A stretch of DNA of 43,671 bases from Chromatiales bacterium (GTDB lineage: Bacteria; Pseudomonadota; Gammaproteobacteria; Thiohalomonadales; Thiohalomonadaceae). Position numbers and translations under genes: made by a program. The notes under the pieces were generated by a model. That model saw nothing but the letters and a program-made list of their open reading frames with translations. It made no database searches and was not told the origin of the DNA. Below, one piece after another: positions 1-7,072 of the stretch. Where the stretch lies: the NCBI GenBank assembly GCA_003251535.1, contig QKFD01000052.1:1-43671 (forward strand), written 5' to 3'. How positions within the stretch are numbered: the first letter of the stretch is position 1; each line of letters begins with the position of its first letter.

Positions 1-28
1 GATCATCCAGCGCCTGACGGGTCCACAT
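1..28 (-). CDS. ParE/RelE-like toxin, N-terminal fragment cut by window edge
   Basis: An ATG at 28-26 on the minus strand overlaps the stop codon of the upstream antitoxin gene as TGATG. Only nine codons are visible, reading MWTRQALDD. This matches the usual opening of ParE/RelE-superfamily mRNA interferase or gyrase toxins, which commonly begin with a short strand and then Trp-Thr/Ser-x-x-Ala-Leu-x-Asp-Leu. The position after a small antitoxin-like gene supports the call. The rest of the protein lies outside the window, so family and activity are inferred from very little sequence. Confidence 0.5.
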
Positions 29-207
29 CACGCGAGCCACTGCCGTACCTCCTCCCACGCCGTTTGCTGTTCGATCAATTGACCCTCGGCGACCTGCTTT
101 AGGCCCTGTTCCACCTTAGAGATGAGATAGAGCTGCTCCATGGCGTTGTCAAAACTGCTGTCATCAGTGAGATCGGTCAAGGCGGCAAAAAAGGATTCAG
201 CGTCCAT
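28..207 (-). CDS. Small type II antitoxin-like protein (59 aa)
   Basis: This 59-residue acidic protein has a C-terminal half reading LYLISKVEQGLKQVAEGQ followed by a Trp-Glu-Glu-Val segment. That resembles the toxin-wrapping tail of ParD/Phd-like antitoxins, in which a helix of the form KxExGLxDxExG precedes HEEV. No clear DNA-binding fold is visible in the short N-terminus. The ATG at 207 overlaps the nrdJ stop as TGATG and is preferred over the in-frame TTG at 210. The stop in turn overlaps the ATG of a ParE-like toxin. Both overlaps suggest translational coupling, so the pair may be read from the nrdJ transcript. The antitoxin role is inferred from its tail and the neighbour. Confidence 0.6.
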   Translation of the reverse strand: MDAESFFAALTDLTDDSSFDNAMEQLYLISKVEQGLKQVAEGQLIEQQTAWEEVRQWLA

Positions 208-2429
208 CAAAACTTCCCGTAGTAGCCTTCTTTCAACGCATCGAATAGGTTGGCCGCGGTGTGGAGTTCACCGTCATACTCCACCTCATCGTTACCCTTC
301 AACTCCACCATCTCTCCCCCTTCTAACTCGAAGCGGTAGAGGGTGTTCTCCAGATCTTTCTCCTTCACCAGTACGCCCTGGAACGCCTCTGGATTGAAGC
401 GGAAGGTGGTGCACCCCTTCAGTCCCTGGTCGTAGGCGTAGAGGTAGATATCCTTGAACTCCTCATAGGGGAAATCGGTGGGGACGTTCGCCGTTTTGGA
501 GATGGAGGAGTCGATCCAGCGCTGGGCCGCCGCTTGGACATCGACGTGCTGTTTGGGGGTGACCTCTTCTGCTGAAATGAAGTAGTCCGGCAGCCGCTCA
601 TCGGCCTGCACGGAGTCGGGCATGGCCTGGGGATTGACCAGCTCGCGGTAGGCCAGCAGCTCAAAGGAGTAGACATCGACCTTCTCTTTACTCTTCTTGC
701 CCTCACGGATCACATTGCGTGAGTAGTGGTGGGCAAACGAGGGCTCGATGCCGTTGCTGGCATTGTTGGCCAGGGACAGAGAGATGGTGCCGGTGGGGGC
801 GATGGAGCTGTGGTGGGTAAAGCGGCATCCCACTTCGGCCAGTGCCTCTACCAGTTCAGGATCGACCTGCGCCACCCGTTGCATATAGCGGCTATAGCGG
901 GCGTGGAGCAAGCGGCCCGGCAGTTTATCGCCCAGCTGGTAGCCATCCCGCTTCAGCTCCGGGCGCTTGCGCAGCATGTCGGCGGTGATCTCGAACTCCT
1001 CCTCCATGATGGGGGCGGGTCCCTTCTCCTTGGCCAGCTCCAAGCCAGTGCGCCAGCCGGTGATGGCCAGCTCCTGGGTGACCTGCTCGGTGAAGGCGAG
1101 GGACTGAGGCGATCCGTATTTCATGCGCAGCATGGTGAGGGTGGATCCGAGGCCGAGATAGCCCATGCCGTGGCGCCGTTTGCGGCGGATCTCTTCGCGC
1201 TGCTGCGCCAGCGGCAGACCGTTGATCTCCACCACGTTGTCCAACATGCGGGTGAAGATAGCCACCGCCTCGCGGAACTTGTCGAAGTTGAAGGCGGCCC
1301 GCTCGGTGAACGGCTGTTCGACAAACTTGGTGAGGTTGATGGAGCCGAGCAGGCAGGCCCCATATGGGGGGAGGCCCTGTTCGCCGCAGGGGTTGGTGGC
1401 GCGGATGTTCTCACACCACCAGTTGTTGTTCATGTCGTTGTATTGGTCGATGAGGATGAAGCCGGGTTCGGCAAAGTCGTAGGTGGAGGCCATGATGAGG
1501 TCCCACAGCCGCCGCGCCTTCATGGTCTTGTAGATCTTGCAGGCCACTAGCCCCTGCTCATTGACGATGAAGTCGTCGGCGTAGGGCCATTCACGCCAGA
1601 TCACCTGCTGGCTGTCGGCCAGATCCAGGTGATCGATCTCCACCTCTTTCCAGGTGAGAGGGAAGGCGAGCTGCCACTGCTCATCGGCCTTCACCGCCTC
1701 CATGAATTCAGCGGTCACCAGCAGCGATAGGTTGAACTGCCGCAGCCGCCCCGACTCGCGCTTGGCGCGGATGAAGTCGGTGACGTCGGGGTGGCCGACG
1801 TCGAAGGTGGCCATCTGCGCGCCGCGCCGCCCGCCGGCAGAGGAGACGGTGAAGCACATCTTGTCGTAGATGTCCATGAATGAGAGAGGACCGGAGGTGT
1901 AGGCCCCCGCTCCCGCCACGAAGGCACCGCGTGGCCGCAGGGTGCTGAACTCGTAGCCAATGCCGCAGCCCGCCTTCAGCGTCAGGCCGGCCTCATGCAC
2001 CTTGGCCAGGATGTCATCCATGGAGTCGTGGATGGTGCCGGAGACGGTGCAGTTGATGGTGGAGGTGGCCGGCTTGTAGGCCAATGCCCCGGCGTTGGAG
2101 GTGATCCGGCCTGCGGGGATGGCCCCCTGACGGAGGGCCCAGAGGAACTTTTCGTACCAGTGTTCTTGGCGTGCGGCATCTAGCTCGGTGGCTGCCAAGG
2201 CGCGGGCGATGCGCTTGTAGGTGTCGTCCACACTGTGATCTATCACCTCTCCCAGCTTGGTCTTGAGGCGATATTTCTTATCCCAGATATCCAGGGAGGC
2301 GGGCTGGAAGGGGATCTCAGTGATGGCGGTGGGCACGGCCTTCAATTGGGCAGAACTTTTGGTCACGCGGTGCTCTCCGGGGTTATCTTTTTTCATCGGG
2401 AGGGACACAACATCTTGTGTTGGCGGCAT
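207..2429 (-). CDS. nrdJ: Adenosylcobalamin-dependent (class II) ribonucleotide reductase NrdJ
   Basis: NrdJ reduces ribonucleotides to deoxyribonucleotides using adenosylcobalamin as radical source, so it works with or without oxygen. The 740-residue product has the class II active-site region, including NPCGEQGLPPYGACLLGS and the upstream INCTVSGT segment carrying the reducing cysteine, and a C-terminal GCTTFRFNPE segment with another redox cysteine. No N-terminal ATP cone is evident. The start is uncertain: ATG 2429 has an AGGGAG about ten bases upstream, but a NrdR-box-like palindrome then falls inside codons 4-9. ATG 2396 (MKKDNPGEH) would place the box in the leader but lacks a good ribosome site. 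The 3' end is coupled to a toxin-antitoxin pair. Confidence 0.95.
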   Translation of the reverse strand: MPPTQDVVSLPMKKDNPGEHRVTKSSAQLKAVPTAITEIPFQPASLDIWDKKYRLKTKLGEVIDHSVDDTYKRIARALAATELDAARQEHWYEKFLWALRQGAIPAGRITSNAGALAYKPATSTINCTVSGTIHDSMDDILAKVHEAGLTLKAGCGIGYEFSTLRPRGAFVAGAGAYTSGPLSFMDIYDKMCFTVSSAGGRRGAQMATFDVGHPDVTDFIRAKRESGRLRQFNLSLLVTAEFMEAVKADEQWQLAFPLTWKEVEIDHLDLADSQQVIWREWPYADDFIVNEQGLVACKIYKTMKARRLWDLIMASTYDFAEPGFILIDQYNDMNNNWWCENIRATNPCGEQGLPPYGACLLGSINLTKFVEQPFTERAAFNFDKFREAVAIFTRMLDNVVEINGLPLAQQREEIRRKRRHGMGYLGLGSTLTMLRMKYGSPQSLAFTEQVTQELAITGWRTGLELAKEKGPAPIMEEEFEITADMLRKRPELKRDGYQLGDKLPGRLLHARYSRYMQRVAQVDPELVEALAEVGCRFTHHSSIAPTGTISLSLANNASNGIEPSFAHHYSRNVIREGKKSKEKVDVYSFELLAYRELVNPQAMPDSVQADERLPDYFISAEEVTPKQHVDVQAAAQRWIDSSISKTANVPTDFPYEEFKDIYLYAYDQGLKGCTTFRFNPEAFQGVLVKEKDLENTLYRFELEGGEMVELKGNDEVEYDGELHTAANLFDALKEGYYGKF
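2405..2420. promoter_or_regulatory. NrdR-box-like palindrome at the nrdJ start
   Basis: The 16-base sequence ACACAACATCTTGTGT is a near-perfect palindrome fitting the NrdR box (acaC-tATAt-GtGt type). NrdR is the ATP/dATP-sensing repressor of ribonucleotide reductase genes. It overlaps the first codons of nrdJ as called, or lies just upstream of the alternative ATG at 2396. Confidence 0.65.
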
Positions 2430-2483
2430 AGGCTAGGGACTCCCTGGCGGGCTGTCAACTGTCACATGACGATTTGTAACCAT

Positions 2484-2497
2484 TTGAAATATAACAA
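2484..2497. promoter_or_regulatory. Possible FNR/ANR-like site upstream of nrdJ
   Basis: TTGAAATATAACAA matches 8 of the 10 fixed positions of the FNR/ANR consensus TTGAT-N4-ATCAA. It lies in an AT-rich stretch (about 2478-2530) that stands out in this GC-rich window and probably holds the nrdJ promoter. Oxygen-dependent control of a class II reductase would make sense, but the match is imperfect. Confidence 0.25.
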
Positions 2498-2559
2498 TAT
2501 ATCAATATTTTCTTGTGCATTATCAGCAACATACGGGAGGCCCTAAACGAGGGGTTGAG

Positions 2560-2575
2560 GCACAATATCTTGTGT
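2560..2575. promoter_or_regulatory. Second NrdR-box-like palindrome
   Basis: GCACAATATCTTGTGT repeats the palindrome at 2405-2420 (shared core CACAA-AT-TTGTGT), about 155 bases further from nrdJ. Known NrdR operators usually come as a pair of boxes, but normally only about 30 bases apart; the wide spacing here is unusual. Confidence 0.6.
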
Positions 2576-2656
2576 CTTAGGCGGTAAGCCGAAACGGCTC
2601 AAAAAAGCAAGTCGGAGATCCGCCGGTGTGGTTGCGTTAAGGGGGTCGGTGAGGGG

Positions 2657-2681
2657 TTGAAATTGGCTTGAGAGCGCATAT
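2657..2681 (+). promoter_or_regulatory. Possible sigma-32 (heat shock) promoter of hsp20
   Basis: TTGAAA at 2657-2662, an 11-base spacer and GCGCATAT at 2674-2681 resemble the heat-shock pattern CTTGAAA / CCCCATnT. It lies about 58 bases before the hsp20 start codon, which fits the gene's expected control. Confidence 0.4.
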
Positions 2682-2738
2682 CTGATAGGTCAGAGATAGA
2701 GAATGTGTCTAGTCAATTCACAATAAGGAGGCACGGCA

Positions 2739-3182
2739 ATGAGCATCGTCCGATATGACCCATGGGCCTTCCTCGACCAGTTCCGGCGCGACATGGAACG
2801 GCTCTATGAAGGGCGTGGCGGCACCCCAGGGGATGCCGGTACCACAGCCAGTGACTGGGTGCCCGCTGTCGATGTGCGGGAGGAGCCCAATGCCTTTGTT
2901 ATCGTGGCCGATCTCCCGGGGGTGGAGCCGGGGCAGATCGAGATCCACAGTGAGCAGGGGACGTTAACCATTAAGGGCGAGCGGGAGGGCGAGCAGCAGG
3001 TGCAGAAGGAGGGTTATAAGCGTGTTGAGCGCAGTCGTGGCACCTTCTTCCGCCGCTTCACCCTGCCCGACACCGCAAATACGGAGGGGATAGAGGCGCG
3101 CAGCCGCAACGGCGTGCTGGAGATCACCATCCCTAAACATGAGAAGGTACAGCCGCGTCGTATCAGCGTGGCCGGGGAGTAA
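2739..3182 (+). CDS. Small heat shock protein, Hsp20/alpha-crystallin family
   Basis: This ATP-independent holdase binds unfolding proteins in the cytoplasm until the DnaK and ClpB machines refold them. The 147 residues show the family order: an N-terminal arm starting MSIVRYDPWAFLDQF, an alpha-crystallin domain from about residue 43 to 135 (WVPAVDVREE, then GVLEITIPK near its end), and a short tail. The GVLEITIPK motif is the family signature. AAGGAGG at 2725-2731 sits seven bases before ATG 2739. The gene is divergent from nrdJ and is followed by a clear intrinsic terminator, so it is probably transcribed alone. Confidence 0.95.
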   Translation: MSIVRYDPWAFLDQFRRDMERLYEGRGGTPGDAGTTASDWVPAVDVREEPNAFVIVADLPGVEPGQIEIHSEQGTLTIKGEREGEQQVQKEGYKRVERSRGTFFRRFTLPDTANTEGIEARSRNGVLEITIPKHEKVQPRRISVAGE

Positions 3183-3235
3183 GCCCCCTCAGGCAGCCGC
3201 TAGGCCACCCTGTGTCAGATGGTCAGCTGCATCGC

Positions 3236-3264
3236 CCCCACCGCGTACTGCGGTGGGGGTTTCC
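3236..3264 (+). terminator. Intrinsic terminator after hsp20
   Basis: CCCCCACCGC (3236-3245) and GCGGTGGGGG (3251-3260) form a perfect 10-bp stem with a 5-base loop, followed by a short TTT run. Confidence 0.8.
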
Positions 3265-3352
3265 CCTCTCCCCTCCCTCTTGGCCCGCTAAATAGCGCAC
3301 TCTATGTCCGCCGCAGGGTGGGTTCGGCCTAGTCGGGGTGGGGTGGCGAGGG

Positions 3353-3381
3353 GGAACTTTCCCTTTGTGGCCATTGTCACT
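3353..3381 (+). promoter_or_regulatory. Possible sigma-E (RpoE) promoter of the OmpA-lipoprotein/DegP region
   Basis: GGAACTT at 3353-3359 is a perfect sigma-E -35 element. TCAC at 3377-3380 could serve as the -10 element after a 17-base spacer. It lies about 90 bases before a YiaD-like lipoprotein gene and upstream of a DegP-family protease, both of which are known sigma-E targets in enterobacteria. The -10 match is weak. Confidence 0.4.
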
Positions 3382-3471
3382 TCGACGAGTCCGAACAGAG
3401 CACCATAATCGGCTGGCGCGGGCCAGCGGGCCCGCCCATCCGTTCACGATACGAATGCCTGAGGAGGCTCC

Positions 3472-4227
3472 ATGTACAAGAAAGCGGTTGTTGCGGCCCT
3501 GCTGGGTGGCCTGCTCGCCGGGTGTGCCAACGATCCGAACCAGAGTTACCAGCGTACCGGTACCGGCGCCGTCATTGGTGCCATTGCCGGTGGCGTGATC
3601 GGCCACCAGGTGGACCATAAGAGCGGTGCCGTGGTTGGGGCGGTGCTCGGTGGCGCCGCCGGTGCCGCCATTGGCCATGCCATGGATCAACAGGAGCAGG
3701 AGTTCAATCGCGCCCTGGCCACTGAGCAGCAGCAGCGGGAGGTGGAGGTGGAGCGGGTGCGGGATGACCTGCTCAAGCTCACCCTGGATAGCGAGGTGAG
3801 CTTCGATTTTGACAAGGCCACCATTCGTCCCAGTTTCCGCCGCACCCTCGATAAGCTGGCGCAGGTGTTGAATAAATACCAGCGCAGCTATGTCACGGTG
3901 GTGGGCCACACCGACTCCAAGGGGAGCGAGAGCTACAACCAGCAGCTCTCTGAGGATCGGGCCCGGGCGGTGGCGGACTATCTCGCCACCCGCGGCGTAG
4001 AGCAGTGGCGGCTGCGCACCGAGGGACGGGGCGAGAGCGAACCGCGCGCCTCGAACGCCACCGAGGCCGGGCGTCAGCTCAATCGCCGGGTAGAGATCTT
4101 TGTGCAGCCGGAGGAGGCGGTGCAGGGCTCTTCATCCGGGGGTCGCTCTGAAGATCGGTACAACGATCGCTATGACGACCGTTATGACGATCGCAGCCAG
4201 GATCGCTACTACGACGATCGGCGCTGA
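3472..4227 (+). CDS. OmpA-family outer-membrane lipoprotein, YiaD-like
   Basis: This is a predicted peptidoglycan-binding lipoprotein. Residues 1-19 form a lipoprotein signal ending in the lipobox LAGC. A glycine-zipper region (about 28-70, with GAVIGAIAGGVIGH and a second similar run) is followed by a short charged helix. The OmpA C-terminal domain (about 102-215) shows VSFDFDKATIRP, VVGHTDSKGS, NQQLSEDRA and LNRRVEIFV, which form the diaminopimelate-binding fold. The last 25 residues are an unusual Asp-Arg-Tyr repeat. GAGGAGG at 3461-3467 precedes ATG 3472. A sigma-E-like -35 element upstream and a periplasmic protease downstream suggest an envelope-stress role. Confidence 0.9.
   Translation: MYKKAVVAALLGGLLAGCANDPNQSYQRTGTGAVIGAIAGGVIGHQVDHKSGAVVGAVLGGAAGAAIGHAMDQQEQEFNRALATEQQQREVEVERVRDDLLKLTLDSEVSFDFDKATIRPSFRRTLDKLAQVLNKYQRSYVTVVGHTDSKGSESYNQQLSEDRARAVADYLATRGVEQWRLRTEGRGESEPRASNATEAGRQLNRRVEIFVQPEEAVQGSSSGGRSEDRYNDRYDDRYDDRSQDRYYDDRR
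4154..4224 (+). repeat. Degenerate tandem repeat encoding a D-R-Y-rich tail
   Basis: The 3' end of the OmpA-family gene carries imperfect repeats of a unit reading GAT/GAC-CGC/CGT-TAT/TAC-GAC. It encodes repeated Asp-Arg-Tyr-Asp units at the C-terminus, outside the conserved domain. Such tracts can change length by slippage. Confidence 0.7.
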
Positions 4228-4229
4228 TC

Positions 4230-4285
4230 CCGCCCTCCAGCCCCCTTGGCAGTCTGCCACCACCGGTGGGCTGTCGAGGGGGCGG
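4230..4285. terminator. Large inverted repeat between the lipoprotein and protease genes
   Basis: CCGCCC (4230-4235) pairs with GGGCGG (4280-4285), and CAGCCC (4238-4243) with GGGCTG (4268-4273), giving a two-step stem. There is no T-run, so it may act as a partial or Rho-type terminator, or as a processing site that lets some transcription reach the protease gene. Confidence 0.4.
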
Positions 4286-4357
4286 TAGAGATAGTGCCGG
4301 TGACTGCCGGTCCCCATCACCGCGGCGCAGCGCCTCTCCCCCCTTCCTTCACAGTGG

Positions 4358-5740
4358 ATGCTAGCCATGTCCAAGTCTAAAAACGCCATCGCTTTAGCCT
4401 TTGCCGGCTTTGTTGCCATCACTTCAGCTGCCTATGCTGCGCTGCCTTTTGCCGATAGTCAGGAGACCCCTCTGCCGACCTTGGCTCCGATGGTTGAGCG
4501 GACCATGCCGGCGGTGGTCAACGTCTTCTCCCGGGCACGGATCCCGGTGGAGCGCAACCCCATGCTCTCCGATCCCTTCTTTCGCCGCTTCTTCAATGTC
4601 CCTGAGCAGCCGCGTGAGCGGCAGGCGCAGAGCTTAGGCTCTGGGGTCATTGTCGATGCCAATCATGGTTACATCCTCACCAACCACCATGTGGTGGCCG
4701 AGGCAGATGAGATCTCGGTACAGCTCTCCGACGGCCGCAATCTGACAGCCCGCTTAGTGGGGAGCGATTCTGAGACCGATATCGCCCTGTTGCAGGTAGA
4801 TGACACCAGTGGCCTCGTGGCCCTTCCCTTCGCCAACTCTGATCAACTACGGGTGGGTGATTTTGTGGTGGCCATCGGTAATCCGTTTGGCCTCGGTCAC
4901 TCGGTCACCTCCGGTATTGTCTCCGGGCTTGGCCGCTCTGGCCTAGGTATCGAAGGGTACGAGGACTTTATCCAGACCGATGCCTCCATCAACCCCGGCA
5001 ACTCCGGGGGGGCCCTGGTGAATCTGCGCGGGGAGCTGGTTGGGGTAAATACCGCGATCCTCTCTAAGAGCGGGGGCAACATGGGGATCGGTTTTGCCAT
5101 CCCCATCAATATGGCGCGCAATATCCTCAATCAGTTGTCGGAGTTTGGTGAGGTGCAGCGCGGTCGGCTGGGGGTCTCGGTGCAGAATCTCACCCCTGAT
5201 CTGGCCCGGGCGTTTGGTATCACTGACCGGCACGGGGCGGTGGTGACACAGGTGGAGCCGGGTTCAGCGGCGGAGCGGGCCGGTCTTCAGTCGGGCGACA
5301 TTGTGCTAGAGGTGAATGGCCAGGCGGTGCAGTCGGCGGCCGATCTACGCAACGTTGTCGGATTGATGCGGGTGGGGGAGGAGGTCACCTTGAAGGTGCA
5401 GCGCGGTAGTGAGCAGCGCACCCTCTCCACCAAGGTGAAGGCACCACAGTTGACCCAAGTGGAGGGGGAGAAGATCCACCCCCGCTTTGCCGGGGCTGCA
5501 CTCGGCAACATTGTGGAGGGGATGCCAGAGTTTGGCCGTCTGCATGGGGTGGTGGTGACGGCAGTGGATCGCCGCTCACCCGCTGCTGTAGCTGGGTTGC
5601 GGCCGGGGGATATCATCACCCAGGCCAATCGGCGTTCAGTGCAGGATATTGACGGCCTACGCCAGGCTGTGCAGGGGAGCGGTAATCTGTTGCTCAATGT
5701 GCAGCGGGGGGGCGGGGCGTTTTACATCTTGTTGCAGTAG
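4358..5740 (+). CDS. Periplasmic serine endoprotease DegP/DegQ (HtrA family)
   Basis: HtrA proteases degrade or refold misfolded periplasmic proteins. The 460-residue protein has an N-terminal signal peptide (about residues 1-30, ending in AYA), a trypsin-like domain and two PDZ domains (about 258-350 and 365-460). The catalytic triad is visible as His111 in TNHHVV, Asp141 in ETDIALL and Ser216 in GNSGGAL. Two PDZ domains and a cleavable signal fit DegP/DegQ rather than DegS. ATG 4358 and an in-frame ATG at 4367 are both possible starts; neither has a strong ribosome site. It follows an OmpA-type lipoprotein gene with which it may share a sigma-E-like promoter. Confidence 0.93.
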   Translation: MLAMSKSKNAIALAFAGFVAITSAAYAALPFADSQETPLPTLAPMVERTMPAVVNVFSRARIPVERNPMLSDPFFRRFFNVPEQPRERQAQSLGSGVIVDANHGYILTNHHVVAEADEISVQLSDGRNLTARLVGSDSETDIALLQVDDTSGLVALPFANSDQLRVGDFVVAIGNPFGLGHSVTSGIVSGLGRSGLGIEGYEDFIQTDASINPGNSGGALVNLRGELVGVNTAILSKSGGNMGIGFAIPINMARNILNQLSEFGEVQRGRLGVSVQNLTPDLARAFGITDRHGAVVTQVEPGSAAERAGLQSGDIVLEVNGQAVQSAADLRNVVGLMRVGEEVTLKVQRGSEQRTLSTKVKAPQLTQVEGEKIHPRFAGAALGNIVEGMPEFGRLHGVVVTAVDRRSPAAVAGLRPGDIITQANRRSVQDIDGLRQAVQGSGNLLLNVQRGGGAFYILLQ

Positions 5741-5769
5741 CGCGGCGCCCCCTTCTTAACGGGCATCCA

Positions 5770-5793
5770 GGCCACCCCAGCGGTGGGGTGGCC
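5770..5793. terminator. Bidirectional hairpin between convergent genes
   Basis: GGCCACCCC (5770-5778) and GGGGTGGCC (5785-5793) form a perfect 9-bp stem with a 6-base loop. It lies between the convergent protease and lipoprotein genes. No T-run follows on either side. Confidence 0.6.
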
Positions 5794-5800
5794 GCGGCTG

Positions 5801-6211
5801 TTACGAGCGCTCCTCTCGGCGATCCAGGCGCCACCCCTTCTCGGTGCGGATAAAGCGATAACGTGCCTCCTGATGCAGGGTGTCGCCCGCACGGAAATCG
5901 CCATACTCCACCCCCAATGAGAAGGCCGCCGCCCCGGCGGCAAAGATGCTGCCGGTCTCCCGCTGGAGTTCGGCGACCGCCCGTTCTAGATCCATCTTGA
6001 AGTAGAGATCGTAACTCACCTCTATGCTGTAGCTATTCTTGTCCCGTGGGATACCGTTGACCTTGGTGAGATTCCGCACCTCGTAGACTCGATCACGCCC
6101 CCCGCTCAGCAGGTCGTCGGTGACTTGGGTTGTGATGTCGGCCTCGCTGGGGCGATCGGCGCAGGCCGCAAGCAGCAGGGAGAGGAGGGTGATAAGCACT
6201 ATGCGGTACAT
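5801..6211 (-). CDS. Predicted lipoprotein of unknown function
   Basis: I do not recognise this family. The start is taken at MYRIVLITLLSLLLAAC (ATG 6211), which has a GGAG in front of it and gives a classic lipoprotein signal with lipobox LAAC at residues 14-17. The earlier ATG at 6241 would put an Arg/Pro-rich stretch before the signal. The mature part is about 120 residues and looks like a mixed alpha/beta fold, with VRNLTKVNGIPRDKNSY and a C-terminal YRFIRTEKGWRL strand pair. It resembles small periplasmic domains with DUF4878-like or NTF2-like shape, but this is only an impression. It converges on the protease gene. Confidence 0.75.
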   Translation of the reverse strand: MYRIVLITLLSLLLAACADRPSEADITTQVTDDLLSGGRDRVYEVRNLTKVNGIPRDKNSYSIEVSYDLYFKMDLERAVAELQRETGSIFAAGAAAFSLGVEYGDFRAGDTLHQEARYRFIRTEKGWRLDRREERS

Positions 6212-6396
6212 CGGACAGCTCCGTGGGGGCGGGGAGCGCATTATGGCGCCGAACTTGCGTATCTCTCCACTCTTGCTATCCCAGTGACCGGTTTTGCTGC
6301 GCCTCTATACTTGATAAAAACAGTCAGAATACCCACCTCCGAGTATATGGGCATTTGCTTATGTGCTCATAAACTCAATAGATGAGGAGGTGCAAC

Positions 6397-6849
6397 ATGG
6401 CAGGCCAATTGATCCACAACTTCCCGCACGATGGGGTGGTCACCATCAATCGGGTCATCCTCAAAGCGGGCTACAGCATCGACGACCTCCAGGAGCGGGT
6501 GGCCATGCTGTGCGAGAACGTCAAGACCTTTCACTCCGATACCGGTTTTGTGGGGGGCTTTGTCGCCTTGAACAGCGGCCAGATCTCCAATGAGGGCTCT
6601 ACGGTGGGCCAGGCCGTGGAGAGCCCGCTGGCGCAGCGAGAGGCGCTGATCGTCACCTTTTGGCGCTCGTTTGAGGAGCATGAGCGCTCCCACCGTTCGG
6701 AGACCTTCCAGCCGCTATTCCGCGAGGTGCTGGCGCTGTGCGAGAACGGGAATGAGGAGATAGCCTACGAGATGTTGTGGTCAGGGGCCGCCTACTCGGC
6801 CCAAGAGGCGCTGGCGGCGCAGGAGGCGAAGCGGCTCTACGCCCATTGA
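6397..6849 (+). CDS. Unknown 150-aa protein, possible ABM-like dimeric barrel
   Basis: A strong ribosome site (GAGGAGGTG) precedes ATG 6397, preferred over ATG 6382. The 150-residue soluble protein has no signal or membrane segment. The central part, LIVTFWRSFEEHERSHRS, resembles the strand-helix core of antibiotic-biosynthesis-monooxygenase-like ferredoxin folds, where a Tyr/Phe-Trp strand is followed by an EEHxxSH helix; a second strand follows near residue 125. Function is unknown. It stands alone between a divergent lipoprotein gene and a signalling pair. A perfect 8-bp inverted repeat begins at its stop codon. Confidence 0.7.
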   Translation: MAGQLIHNFPHDGVVTINRVILKAGYSIDDLQERVAMLCENVKTFHSDTGFVGGFVALNSGQISNEGSTVGQAVESPLAQREALIVTFWRSFEEHERSHRSETFQPLFREVLALCENGNEEIAYEMLWSGAAYSAQEALAAQEAKRLYAH

Positions 6850-6882
6850 GGGTGAGTTGACGGGGCCCTCATCCCTCACCCT
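6849..6882. terminator. Inverted repeat at the end of the 150-aa gene
   Basis: AGGGTGAG (6849-6856) pairs with CTCACCCT (6875-6882) across an 18-base loop. It starts in the stop codon. There is no T-run directly after it, but TTTT occurs about 35 bases further on. Confidence 0.4.
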
Positions 6883-7072
6883 GCTTAGGATGGGGGGTGG
6901 GGGTTTTGCGTTTGCCCTCGGTAAAACGGGGTCAGAATATATGTATTCAGCTCGCTGTTCCCGTGAAGCGAACCACAATCGATGGTGATGTCACCGCTTC
7001 CGCCTTGCGCAGAACCGGCAAAGTCGATAGTTTCGCCCCTCACAATCCGAATGAGAAATGCGAGGCGAAACG

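Noticed and set aside
726-1550. Long plus-strand frame opposite nrdJ
   Set aside because: Shadow of the nrdJ codon pattern; low-complexity Gly/His/Val product.
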